Below are positions 33,854 to 42,060 of a stretch of 45,522 nt of DNA, one piece after another. Within the stretch, counting starts at the first letter, position 1, and each line of letters opens with the position of its first letter. The stretch lies in NCBI RefSeq assembly GCF_900016645.1, contig NZ_CDGJ01000064.1. One strand, given 5' to 3'. This DNA comes from Acididesulfobacillus acetoxydans. GTDB lineage: Bacteria > Bacillota > Desulfitobacteriia > Desulfitobacteriales > Desulfitobacteriaceae. The notes under the pieces were generated by a model that had not been told where the DNA came from, did no database searches, and saw nothing but the letters and a program-made list of their open reading frames with translations. Position numbers and translations under genes: made by a program.

Positions 33854-34567
33854 CTAAACCCCCTCCGCGTAAGTCGTGTCCGCCGCATAAAACTCCCAGA
33901 AGCGATTGGCCAGCAGACGCAGGCAGAAAGGGTTGCGGCTCCAGACTTCACTTTTTTCAAGGGAGAGCATCAGGGCATAGGCTTGGCGGCAGGTTCCCAA
34001 GACCGGGTAGTTTTTTGCGACGTGGGCCAAAAGGGATAGGATGGCTTCCTGCCGCTCGGAGTGGAAAAGTTGAAGCACATAGCGGCGGCTTAAGGGGGGA
34101 AGGTAAAAATTGACTAAATCCCGCCGAAGCGGGAAAAGCTCCTCCCGCGAGAAAGCGACGACTTCCAGTTCAGGTAAGTCCGCCAGTAGTTCGGCGGATT
34201 CGAGAAATTTTGCCAGGTCTTTTTGGATGTGCTCGACGGAAAACGGGAACAGACCCGGGGTAGTGGCCAGGATCCGGATCCGCTGCAAGGCGGGACGCAG
34301 CAAAGCGTTTTCAGAGGGTAAGGGGCTGAGCCGGCTGGTTTCCAGCTGCCGTATAATGTGAGCGATGAGCTCGTTACCTTCACAGGCTTCCTGCTCCCAA
34401 AGGGGAAGGACTGGAAACAGCCAGGGAGCAAGGTTAACGACGCTTTGTTCCGCCAAGTACTCCCTGACGGTACTCAGTGTGTCCTCACCGGGATTTGAGA
34501 AGAGCGAACGCCAAATTTCCGGATGTTGCCGCAAGCGTTCCCTCCGCTTGCGTTGAAATGGGTTCAT
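33854..34567 (-). CDS. Uncharacterised helical cytoplasmic protein
   Basis: 237 residues from the ATG at 34567, nine bases after AAAGGAG; upstream in-frame starts lack one. No membrane segments or signal peptide are visible. The N-terminus is strongly basic (MNPFQRKRRERLRQHP). The rest is predominantly helical and Leu-rich, for example LPLWEQEACEGNELIAHIIR, LESAELLADLPELE and YVLQLFHSERQEAILSLLAHVA. I do not recognise a family. It lies back-to-back with the precorrin-6A reductase gene. Confidence 0.7.
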   Translation of the reverse strand: MNPFQRKRRERLRQHPEIWRSLFSNPGEDTLSTVREYLAEQSVVNLAPWLFPVLPLWEQEACEGNELIAHIIRQLETSRLSPLPSENALLRPALQRIRILATTPGLFPFSVEHIQKDLAKFLESAELLADLPELEVVAFSREELFPLRRDLVNFYLPPLSRRYVLQLFHSERQEAILSLLAHVAKNYPVLGTCRQAYALMLSLEKSEVWSRNPFCLRLLANRFWEFYAADTTYAEGV

Positions 34568-34791
34568 TTTCCGCAGCTCCTTTATCGCGCCGAAATGGTA
34601 CGCCTTTAGTTTGTGAGCTGGGTGAAGAACTATCCGCCAAGATTCTTGACAATATGAGGAAGAGATTGATAACATAAAACGCAAGTCATTCGTGCAGAGA
34701 TGATACTCTGCGGACGCTGGGCATGAACGATGCGGACGAATTGCGCGGACATGAACGACGATGGCGGCCGACGTTCGGATTTTGGGGGAAT

Positions 34792-35727
34792 ATGATGATA
34801 GTGCTTTTAGGGGAAACGGCGGCGGCCCGTGAAATCAGCCGTCAACTGAGTGCCTCGGGGGTAGCGGTTATGAGGATGGCCAACAAGGATCCGTTAGCCC
34901 GGGACTTTAGTGAAAGTGGGGAACGGCTGGCAGGGGAGAGCGTGTGCGATTGGTCCGCCGACGGAGCTTGCACGGCCGTGGTGGATGCCAGCCATCCGTC
35001 CTGTCAGACGGACTTTCTGCCCTTGCGCCGCTGGTGTGAGCGGGAAGACATCCCTTATGTCCGTCTGGAGAGGCCGGAAACGAGGTTCCGGGAAAACCCG
35101 CTCATTCACGCGGTTAACGGGTGGGAGGAAGCCATGGGCAAGCTGGCGGAACTGATCCGCCGCCGGGGGGAATCCGGAAACCGGCCGGTAACCGTGTTTG
35201 TTACCACCGGGAGTCATCTGCTGGAAACACTTTTGCAGGCCCGCTTTGCCCGGCAGGTCCGGTTTGTCGTCAGGGTTCTGCCGGAGGGCCGACTTGTCCA
35301 AAAATGCCAAAACCTCGGTATGGCGGGACGCGACATAGTAGCGATGCAAGGTCCTTTCTCGAAAGAACTTAACCGGGCTCTTTTTAAGGCTTACGGCACA
35401 GATATCCTGATGATGCGTGACAGTGGCTCTGCCGGGGGAGCGGATACAAAAATCTCGGCGGCCTTGGCTTTGAGGCTGGACGTTGTCTTGTTGAAACGGG
35501 CGGCACCGCCGCCCGGTCTGACCGTCTATTCGGAGCGGGAGCTCATGGCTTGGCTGCGGGCAAGGCTCGCGGATTTTCCGTCAGTGCAGGCGCAGGAAGT
35601 TGATACCGGAGTGGATAAAATAGAGGGCCAGTCCCAACAGAAAAACGCCGCACACTATCAGGACCATCCGGTAAAGGCGCGGAGTGAAGACTCTCCTGCC
35701 CCGCGCCACGGCCGTGGAGACCAGTGA
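34792..35727 (+). CDS. cobK: Precorrin-6A reductase (CobK/CbiJ family), orphan
   Basis: An NAD(P)H-dependent reductase of corrin ring synthesis. 311 residues from the ATG at 34792 (or 34795), which follows GGGGG; in-frame codons back to 34723 lack a start signal. Family segments seen: VVDASHPSCQTDF, FVTTGSHLLE, AMQGPFSKELNRALF, and MMRDSGSAGGADTKISAALAL (K...SG..GG..K). No other cobalamin gene is in the window. The normal protein end is expected about residue 260; the last 50 residues are hydrophilic and lie antisense to the lysE 3' end, so the original stop may have been lost. Confidence 0.82.
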   Translation: MMIVLLGETAAAREISRQLSASGVAVMRMANKDPLARDFSESGERLAGESVCDWSADGACTAVVDASHPSCQTDFLPLRRWCEREDIPYVRLERPETRFRENPLIHAVNGWEEAMGKLAELIRRRGESGNRPVTVFVTTGSHLLETLLQARFARQVRFVVRVLPEGRLVQKCQNLGMAGRDIVAMQGPFSKELNRALFKAYGTDILMMRDSGSAGGADTKISAALALRLDVVLLKRAAPPPGLTVYSERELMAWLRARLADFPSVQAQEVDTGVDKIEGQSQQKNAAHYQDHPVKARSEDSPAPRHGRGDQ

Positions 35728-36228
35728 ATACCAAAGAAAGTCGGAAACGATGTGTCCGGCGTAGAAGCTGGCGGCCCCGGCCACTCCGTTGCCGGCGGCG
35801 AGCATAAGGGCACCGGCACCCACGGTGGCCCACCAGATCGACCAATAGGGATTGGAGGCGCTGACCGTGAGACCGGTCAGAATCAAGTTAAGACGCTTGG
35901 TTTCACGGCTGCCGGCCGGGTTGTTGAAGGCGAGGTCCTTATGGGTGGACTTTTTGAGCATGCCATAGCTCATCCAGAGCAAAAACAGTCCGCCGATAAC
36001 TCCTATCACACCTTTAACGCTGCTCCAGGTGAGGAAAACACCCAGACCGAAAAAAATAAGTACTACCAGCGAAAATTCCAGCAGGGCATGGCCCAGAATC
36101 AGTTTGGGGCCGGCCAGCGACCCTTCTCTCAGACTGGCGTCGACGGTCACGGTGAGAAGGGGCCCCGGCATGATCGCGCCTGAAAAGCCCATCATCAGGC
36201 TGGCAAAGAAAATAGCCCAATAGGTCAT
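35581..36228 (-). CDS. LysE-family amino acid exporter
   Basis: 215 residues from the ATG at 36228, nine bases after AGGAGGG; a GTG at 36237 overlaps that site. Six hydrophobic segments. The first ends in the LysE motif GFSGAIMPGPLLTVTV, and SASNPYWSIWWATVG fits the second conserved region. It probably exports an amino acid or related metabolite. It follows the histidine kinase gene on the same strand (60 bases), so it may belong to that operon. Its 3' end overlaps the cobK frame by 147 bases. Confidence 0.88.
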   Translation of the reverse strand: MTYWAIFFASLMMGFSGAIMPGPLLTVTVDASLREGSLAGPKLILGHALLEFSLVVLIFFGLGVFLTWSSVKGVIGVIGGLFLLWMSYGMLKKSTHKDLAFNNPAGSRETKRLNLILTGLTVSASNPYWSIWWATVGAGALMLAAGNGVAGAASFYAGHIVSDFLWYSLVSTAVARGRRVFTPRLYRMVLIVCGVFLLGLALYFIHSGINFLRLH

Positions 36229-36288
36229 GAGAAACACCCTCCTGCTATGAGACTTGCCTGGTTTGCGCCGAGAGGTTTCCGACTGTAC

Positions 36289-37845
36289 TCAGACAGCAGC
36301 TCGGTCCCCACAATGTGCCCCGGGAAAGTACAAACTGAAAATGCTCCCCTCTCCGCGTTCACTGCTTACTCCGACGCGTCCGCCCCGGACCCGGGCGATT
36401 TCGCGGACGATAGCCAGCCCCAAGCCGGCGCCCTGTCCTTTGTTGCGCTGGCGCGAGCGGCTGCCGCGGTAAAAACGCTCGAAGACATGCGGCAGGTCGT
36501 CCGGAGCAATCCCTTCGCCATTATCCGAAACGGAGAGTACGATGTCCCCTGCTGAGCGGGTCAGGGTGACTTCTATGCGGCCATTGGGCGGGGTATGCTG
36601 CGTGGCGTTTTGGACCAAGTTGAAAAGAACCTGTTTCAACTCATTGGCCGTGAGAGGAAGGGTCAAGGGCTCCGCCCGGACCGTCAAGAGGCGGGGAAGA
36701 ACCAGGGATTCCAGGAGCGGACTCAGATCATACAGAACCTCAGCGACGGCGGTTGAGACGATATCCTTCTGCTGGGAGGCGGACATGAGGGCAAGGTGAT
36801 CTAGGGTCAGGAGGTCTTCCGTGAGCCGGATGAGCCGTTCCGTCTCTGTCAGCATGGAGCGGTGAGCGGACCGGAGAGATTCCGGATTTGTCTCCCGGTT
36901 GCGCAGAAGGATCTCCAAAAAGCCCCGAATGGAAGTCAGGGGAGTGCGCAACTCGTGCGAAGCGTCCGCGATGAAACGAGCCATTTCTTCGCGGGCGCTT
37001 TGTTCGGTGTGCAAGGTGTCTGCCAGGATTCCCAGCATGTGGTTCAAGGCCAGGCGCAAGTGCTCAATTTCGGAGCTTCCCCCCGAAAACGGGAGGCGCA
37101 GACTATATTCTCCGGCGGCGATTTTGGCGGAGACATCGGAGATGCCGCGCAGGGGTTTGAGGGGTTTGCGGACAACGTAAAACGCGGCCACGCCGCCCAA
37201 AATCATGATGATCAAGGCAGTGATGCCATAAAGCCTCAACTCATGTTGAAGCAGGATATCCATCTGAGTAAGGGGTGCCAGCACGGCGGCATACCCGGTC
37301 AAGGGACGAGCGGAGAAAGTTGAGTCTTTGGCCGCAACGGCCCGAAGCGGCCGGAAGAGGACAAGAAAGCGCTTGCCTCTGCCCACGGTCCAGACGAAAG
37401 GCGCGTGGCTTTTGCTCCCACGCGGAAACAGCCTGGACGTAAGCAGTTTTTGAAGCTCAGGGGCTTTCTGCCATGCGCGCTGGGTGATAACCCCGCGCAC
37501 TTGGCCGTCGGGGGAAAACAGCACTAAGATGTTACCCGGGCGCAGGTCTGACAGCGAGGCAGGGTGAGTGGCTTGGGTGATCCAGTTGTCCAAAGTGCGT
37601 TCGGCAAAGATATTGATTTCCGTTTTGATGTTGATTTGTTCTTGCTGCATAAGGAAACTTTGCAGCCCTTTGTACTGGACTAGGGCGACGATGATAAAAA
37701 AGACAATCAGGCTCAGCCAAAAGCGAGTAAGCAACTGGGCCGAAAGGGAATTTCTCCATTCGGCAAAGCGGCTTTTTCCCGGGGAGGGCTTGGTCTGATT
37801 GGATACGGGCTTTGCCGGAACCCGGCTTTCTTCTTCTCCGGCCAC
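36289..37845 (-). CDS. Sensor histidine kinase
   Basis: 518 residues from a GTG at 37845 preceded by GAGGAG; a TTG at 37881, three bases after the regulator stop, would give 530. Order: short cytoplasmic tail, membrane segment (LLTRFWLSLIVFFIIVALVQ), an extracytoplasmic sensor of about 140 residues, a second membrane segment (LYGITALIIMILGGVAAFYVV), HAMP, HisKA with phosphorylated His297 in ADASHELRTPLTS, and HATPase with N box (VQNATQH), G1 (SDNGEGI), F box (FERFYRG) and G2 (GAGLGLAI). The signal is unknown. It is paired with the response regulator directly upstream. Confidence 0.93.
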   Translation of the reverse strand: MAGEEESRVPAKPVSNQTKPSPGKSRFAEWRNSLSAQLLTRFWLSLIVFFIIVALVQYKGLQSFLMQQEQINIKTEINIFAERTLDNWITQATHPASLSDLRPGNILVLFSPDGQVRGVITQRAWQKAPELQKLLTSRLFPRGSKSHAPFVWTVGRGKRFLVLFRPLRAVAAKDSTFSARPLTGYAAVLAPLTQMDILLQHELRLYGITALIIMILGGVAAFYVVRKPLKPLRGISDVSAKIAAGEYSLRLPFSGGSSEIEHLRLALNHMLGILADTLHTEQSAREEMARFIADASHELRTPLTSIRGFLEILLRNRETNPESLRSAHRSMLTETERLIRLTEDLLTLDHLALMSASQQKDIVSTAVAEVLYDLSPLLESLVLPRLLTVRAEPLTLPLTANELKQVLFNLVQNATQHTPPNGRIEVTLTRSAGDIVLSVSDNGEGIAPDDLPHVFERFYRGSRSRQRNKGQGAGLGLAIVREIARVRGGRVGVSSERGEGSIFSLYFPGAHCGDRAAV

Positions 37846-37884
37846 ACTCGGCAGCTCCTCGTCTACAAGATTTTTCTGCAAACG

Positions 37885-38565
37885 TTAATCCGGGTTAAAA
37901 CGATAACCGACTCCGCGCACGGTTTGAATCAGTTTGCGATCCTTATCGCCCAGCTTGTCACGGAGGTAGCGGATGTAGACTTCGACGATATTCTCCTCTC
38001 CGGCAAAATCGTAGCCCCAGACATGGTCGAGGATGGCGGTTTTGCTGAGGACCCGGTCGGGATTCCAGAGGAAATGGGACAGGAGCTTATATTCCGTTGG
38101 CGAAAGTGACAACGCCTCGCTGCGGTACGATATGAGGTGAAAGGCCTCATCCAGGGTGAAAGAACCGATTTGGCGCTTGCCGGTCAGGTCCGGAAAGCGA
38201 GTCCGCAGCTGGACCTCTATGCGGGCCAGAAGCTCTTCGAAATGAAACGGTTTAACTAAATAGTCGTTGGCTCCCTGCTTCAGTCCCCGTACAATATCGG
38301 CCGGAGTATTTTTGGCAGTCAGCATGATCATGGAGGCTTGCGAGATCTGGGGCAAGGCCTGACAGAGGTCATACCCGTCCATGACCGGCATCATCAAGTC
38401 CAAAATAACGACATGCGGGTCGAAGCGGGGAATCAGCTCCAGAGCAGTTTCTCCGTGCTCCGCCGTTTTGACAGTATACCCCTCTTGGCGAAGGCCAAAG
38501 CTCAGCATCTCACGGATGGAAGGCTCGTCATCGACAACCAGGATTCTGAACGGAAAACCGGGCAT
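37885..38565 (-). CDS. OmpR/PhoB-family response regulator
   Basis: 226 residues from the ATG at 38565, seven bases after AGGAGG. The receiver domain has acidic D12/D13, phosphorylated D56 (VILDLMMP), T83 and K105. The C-terminal winged helix ends with VEVYIRYLRDKLGDKDRKLIQTVRGVGYRFNPD. It forms an operon with the downstream kinase and has its own promoter at 38628-38656. Confidence 0.95.
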   Translation of the reverse strand: MPGFPFRILVVDDEPSIREMLSFGLRQEGYTVKTAEHGETALELIPRFDPHVVILDLMMPVMDGYDLCQALPQISQASMIMLTAKNTPADIVRGLKQGANDYLVKPFHFEELLARIEVQLRTRFPDLTGKRQIGSFTLDEAFHLISYRSEALSLSPTEYKLLSHFLWNPDRVLSKTAILDHVWGYDFAGEENIVEVYIRYLRDKLGDKDRKLIQTVRGVGYRFNPD

Positions 38566-38627
38566 GCGGATCCTCCTAACGCTGATGAAAGCAGGTGGCA
38601 GCGGGCGAAACGCTGCCTCTGTATACA

Positions 38628-38656
38628 ACTATAACGTGAGGAAGGGGGAAAGGCAA
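38628..38656 (-). promoter_or_regulatory. Promoter of the two-component operon
   Basis: On the minus strand TTGCCT (38651-38656), 17 bases, TATAGT (38628-38633), about 60 bases before the response regulator start and just beyond the terminator of the small peptide gene. Confidence 0.65.
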
Positions 38657-38674
38657 CGGTAGTTTTGTTTTCGT

Positions 38675-38700
38675 AAAAAAAGAAGCGTGCCGACGCACGC
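38675..38700 (-). terminator. Terminator after the 46-residue peptide gene
   Basis: GCGTGC (38695-38700) and GCACGC (38685-38690), loop GTCG, extended by a G-T and an A-T pair, followed by TTCTTTTTTT. It lies 36 bases after the peptide stop. Confidence 0.9.
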
Positions 38701-38736
38701 CTCCTATGTCCGGGTATTCATGAATCGGTCCGCTCT

Positions 38737-38877
38737 TCACAGCCAAGACAGGCAACGGGTAGGGTCCTCCTGCAAAACGGAGAGCATCTCTTCCGTGCTG
38801 GGCAGTGTCTTGCTTTCTTCGACTTGCAGATCGATCTGTTCAAGGGTACCGGGAGTCTCCAGTTTCCTGGTTTCCAT
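38737..38877 (-). CDS. 46-residue peptide with C-terminal Cys-x-x-Trp, unknown
   Basis: A small gene with complete signals: ATG at 38877, GAGGAGG about eight bases upstream, stop at 38737, then a strong terminator. A TATAAT lies about 110 bases upstream of the start. The peptide begins METRKLETPGTLEQIDLQVE, is acidic and Glu-rich in the middle (VEESKTLPSTEEMLSVLQED), and ends PTRCLSWL with the only Cys and the only Trp. The shape, a charged helical leader plus a short hydrophobic Cys/Trp end, resembles precursors of modified peptides or peptide signals. No maturase, AgrB or ComQ is in the window. It lies just upstream of a two-component system on the same strand. Confidence 0.75.
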   Translation of the reverse strand: METRKLETPGTLEQIDLQVEESKTLPSTEEMLSVLQEDPTRCLSWL

Positions 38878-38986
38878 CCTACCAACCTCCTCTAATTCGA
38901 AAATACGGGACTTGTTGTTGGGAATTTCAATTACCTACCGGGTTCTGCCGGTCAGCTGCCGGAAGGGAACCCCTTTTCTGCTAATC

Positions 38987-38992
38987 ATTATA
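38987..38992 (-). promoter_or_regulatory. Likely -10 box and structured leader of the peptide gene
   Basis: TATAAT on the minus strand. The -35 is uncertain (TTGCAC is 20 bases away). Between it and the start codon lies GGGTTC...GAACCC enclosing CCGGCAGCTGACCGG (about 38942-38976), a nested hairpin in the predicted leader. Confidence 0.45.
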
Positions 38993-39310
38993 TAACAGAT
39001 GCTGCGATCAGTGCAATCAACTGGAACAGTTAAGAGGCTGTTATACTGTATACTTGGTTTCGACGTGGAGGCAGGCAGGAAAAGCAATCCCACTCGTGTC
39101 AACTGCTTAAGCAGCGCGGGTCTCGTCGTTTTCTTTTCTCCGGCGGGTTGCGAAGCGGGAAAATTTGTTTTTCACAGACAAAAAGACAGACGATTGGACT
39201 ATTTCCGTAGTATAATGGTAAGGCGGCCAGACCATAAAAGCACGGAGACGTGGCGGGGGCTGAAACGGCCGCGGCCTGTGAAGAGATTAACGCGTAAGGA
39301 GTGGGTTCAC
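38993..39310 (+). other. Gene-free upstream region of lutC
   Basis: About 320 bases. The lutC frame remains open back to 38999 but without a start signal. The last third contains the promoter and operator candidate annotated separately. Nothing else is recognisable. Confidence 0.5.
39211..39234 (+). promoter_or_regulatory. -10 box and overlapping FadR/LldR-type operator of lutC-lutBA
   Basis: TATAAT at 39211-39216, and just after it CGGCCAGACCA (39224-39234), nine of eleven matches to TGGTnnnACCA. A TGGT at 39216-39219 lies 11 bases before the ACCA. The site would cover the transcription start, the usual place for a repressor. Confidence 0.5.
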
Positions 39311-39889
39311 GTGCTAAATCAGGGGGAGCGGCCGAAGAATCTGTACGAAGGATTTAGGGAGAAATTGACCGCCATGGCGGGGGAGTGCAGCCGGGTTCGC
39401 AGGGCAGAAGACATAGCCGCGTTTCTGATTCCCTTTTTCCGAGAAAATAAAATCCGGACGGTGGGCTTAGCGGAAAGCCCTTTAACCAGGGCAGGGGGCC
39501 TTCGGGAGCGGCTGCAGGGGGCGGGTATAAAAGTGACGACAGATAACATCCGGCAGGCCGCTCCGGGCGTGGAGGCCGGAATCACCCAGTTGAAGTGGGG
39601 GATTGCGGAACTGGGAACATTGGTTCAAATCGGAACGAATGTCGACCAGCGCTTGCTTTCTATGCTCCCGCCCCTGCATGTTGCCTTAGCCCAGACGTCT
39701 GAACTCGTTCCGACGGTAGCGGAAGCTCTGAGGTTAATCCACAGCTTGCCCGAGATCCCCGGGTTTGTGGGGTTCATCACCGGGCCGAGCCGTACGGCGG
39801 ATATCGAACGGGTTCTGACGATTGGAGTTCATGGACCGGGCCGGTTCTTGGCCTTGCTTGTGGATGAAGATGTTCGGGAGGGCGAATAA
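39311..39889 (+). CDS. lutC: Lactate utilization protein C (LUD domain)
   Basis: 192 residues from a GTG at 39311, nine bases after AAGGAG. The LUD/DUF162 fold ends with the signature VGFITGPSRTADIERVLTIGVHGPGRFLALLVDE. LutC is required, with LutA and LutB, for oxidation of L-lactate to pyruvate in the cytoplasm. The next gene starts two bases after its stop. Confidence 0.93.
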   Translation: MLNQGERPKNLYEGFREKLTAMAGECSRVRRAEDIAAFLIPFFRENKIRTVGLAESPLTRAGGLRERLQGAGIKVTTDNIRQAAPGVEAGITQLKWGIAELGTLVQIGTNVDQRLLSMLPPLHVALAQTSELVPTVAEALRLIHSLPEIPGFVGFITGPSRTADIERVLTIGVHGPGRFLALLVDEDVREGE

Positions 39890-39891
39890 AG

Positions 39892-42060
39892 ATGGCCGAT
39901 CAAGAGTTTAAAGGGAAAATCGAACAGGCTTTGGACAATTCTACCCTGAGGGGCGCTCTGGGGCGTTTTGGCGAGTTTTACGAAAAAGCCAGGGAACAAG
40001 TTTATGAAGGATATGATTTTCAGGCTTTGCGGGATCAAGTGGCAGAAGTAAAATCCTATGCGGCCTCTCACCTGGATGAGATGCTGGATCAATTTGAACG
40101 AGCCGCGACGGCCCGCGGGGCCAAGGTATTCCGGGCCGAGACAGGGGAAGACGCGAATCGCTATATCTCCGAGCTGGCCTTGAAGCACAAGGTTAAAAGC
40201 ATTGTCAAGTCCAAATCCATGGCCAGCGAGGAGATCCACCTCAATGATGCCCTGGCGGCGAAAGGGATGGACGTCCAGGAGACCGATTTGGGCGAGTGGA
40301 TTCTCCAACTCTGCCACCAGACCCCTTCTCACATGGTTATGCCTGCTTTGCACATGACCAAAGAACAGGTGGCCGACGTTTTTACGGATCATTTGGGGCG
40401 GATCAATGATCCGGACATCGCCTCTCTGGTTAAAACCGCGCGCTCCGAATTGCGCTCGAAATTCTTGGAAGCGGATATGGGCATCTCTGGGGCCAACATG
40501 GCCATTGCCGAAACCGGAACGCTCATGGTCGTCACGAATGAGGGAAACGCCCGTCTGACCGCCACCCTGCCTCGGATTCACGTCTTCCTGGTCGGGGTGG
40601 AAAAAATGGTGCCGAAGTTTGAGGATGCCGGCTGCATCCTGCAAACTTTGCCGCGCAATGCGACCGCCCAGGCGATTACCAGTTATGTCACGATGGTGAC
40701 CGGACCTACGCCGGTGTACATGCCGGATGGGAGCGTTCGGGACAAAGAACTCCATATCGTTCTGATGGACAACGGCCGTCGCAAAATGTATGCCGACGAC
40801 AAATTTAAGAAGACTTTCCAGTGCATTCGCTGCGCTTCCTGTCTCAACGTCTGTCCCGCTTACCAATTAGTCGGGGGGCATGTTTACGGACACATCTATA
40901 CCGGGGGCATTGGCACCATTTTGACTGCTTTTCTCAATGAGGAGAAATTTGCAGAAAATCCGCAGAATCTCTGTCTGCAATGCGGCAAATGCGCGGAGAT
41001 CTGCCCCGGACGGCTGGATATTCCCGAGATGATCCTTGAACTGCGCACCCGTTTTGCGCAGAAGAAGGGTCTGCCCTTTACCCAGAAATTTGCGTTGGAT
41101 ATCGTGGCCAACCGCCGCCTCTTTCACTCTCTTTTGCGAGTGGCCTCTCTGGCCCAGAAGCCGCTGACCAAGGGCCAACCGGTCATCCGGCATTTGCCGA
41201 TGTTTCTTTCGGGTTTAACGGAAAAACGCAGTCTTCCCGCCATTGCGCCGGTTCCTTTTCGGGACATTTTCAAAAGCATTCCTCAAAATATCAAAGACGT
41301 GAAAGGCACGGCGGCCTTTTACGCCGGCTGCCTGGTCGATTTCGTTTACCCCAAAATCGGCGAAGGTGTCATCGCCGCTTTAAATGATAAGGGTTACAAA
41401 GTGGTCTTTCCCGAGGGGCAGTCCTGCTGCGGCGCGCCGGCGGTTTATATGGGGGATAAGCCCAATGCCAAGAAATCCGCCATGCTCAATATCGAAGCCC
41501 TTAAAGCCGAGGGCGTGGATTACGTGGTGTCGGCCTGTCCGACTTGCACGCATGCCCTGAAAGACAGTTATCCGGCCTTGCTCTCCGGGGACCCGGCTTG
41601 GGAGGAACGAGCGGCTGTCCTCAGCCGTAAAGCCCTGGATTTTTCCAAACTCCTGGCCGATTTGGGAGGGCTGCCGGAGGGCGGCGACGGCCTGCCCCTT
41701 AAAGTGACGTATCATGATTCCTGCCATCTGAAACGAAAGATGGGGGTTTACCGGGAACCCCGCGCTCATCTGAGCCGTACGGCGGGTATTGAGCTTGTGG
41801 AGATGTACGAATCGGACCATTGCTGCGGCTTTGCCGGTTCCTACTCCATTAAGTTTCCCGAGATTTCAGCCCCGATCCTAGAGAAGAAAATCAAAAACAT
41901 TGAGGCGACGGGGGCGGACGTGGTGGCGGTCGACTGCCCGGGCTGTCTGATGCAAATTTCGGGCGGTCTCGATCAAGCCCGCTCACCGATCAAGGTTAAG
42001 CATACGGCTGAGATCCTGCTCGAAAAACGCCATCGACAAAAGAACCAAAAACTTTCTTAG
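39892..42060 (+). CDS. lutB: LutB-LutA fusion: iron-sulfur lactate oxidation protein
   Basis: 722 residues. The N-terminal 290 residues form a LUD domain (AETGTLMVVTNEGNARLT). Two 4Fe-4S motifs follow: CIRCASCLNVCP (about 310-321) and CLQCGKCAEICP (about 361-372), as in LutB. From about 475, two Cys-rich CCG domains follow, normally the separate protein LutA: YAGCLVDF, SCCGAP and SACPTC, then YHDSCHLKR, HCCGFAG and DCPGC. The same fusion is known in Desulfovibrio, where it is paired with LutC. It transfers electrons from lactate to an unknown acceptor. The ATG is two bases after the lutC stop. Confidence 0.94.
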   Translation: MADQEFKGKIEQALDNSTLRGALGRFGEFYEKAREQVYEGYDFQALRDQVAEVKSYAASHLDEMLDQFERAATARGAKVFRAETGEDANRYISELALKHKVKSIVKSKSMASEEIHLNDALAAKGMDVQETDLGEWILQLCHQTPSHMVMPALHMTKEQVADVFTDHLGRINDPDIASLVKTARSELRSKFLEADMGISGANMAIAETGTLMVVTNEGNARLTATLPRIHVFLVGVEKMVPKFEDAGCILQTLPRNATAQAITSYVTMVTGPTPVYMPDGSVRDKELHIVLMDNGRRKMYADDKFKKTFQCIRCASCLNVCPAYQLVGGHVYGHIYTGGIGTILTAFLNEEKFAENPQNLCLQCGKCAEICPGRLDIPEMILELRTRFAQKKGLPFTQKFALDIVANRRLFHSLLRVASLAQKPLTKGQPVIRHLPMFLSGLTEKRSLPAIAPVPFRDIFKSIPQNIKDVKGTAAFYAGCLVDFVYPKIGEGVIAALNDKGYKVVFPEGQSCCGAPAVYMGDKPNAKKSAMLNIEALKAEGVDYVVSACPTCTHALKDSYPALLSGDPAWEERAAVLSRKALDFSKLLADLGGLPEGGDGLPLKVTYHDSCHLKRKMGVYREPRAHLSRTAGIELVEMYESDHCCGFAGSYSIKFPEISAPILEKKIKNIEATGADVVAVDCPGCLMQISGGLDQARSPIKVKHTAEILLEKRHRQKNQKLS

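Noticed and set aside
38737..38877. AgrD or ComX type pheromone precursor
   Set aside because: The Cys/Trp C-terminus is suggestive, but no AgrB, ComQ or peptide-sensing kinase partner is adjacent, so the specific label is not justified.
38999..39310. Longer N-terminus of LutC
   Set aside because: The open frame extends upstream, but that part contains the promoter and operator and lacks a start; the GTG at 39311 has a proper ribosome site.
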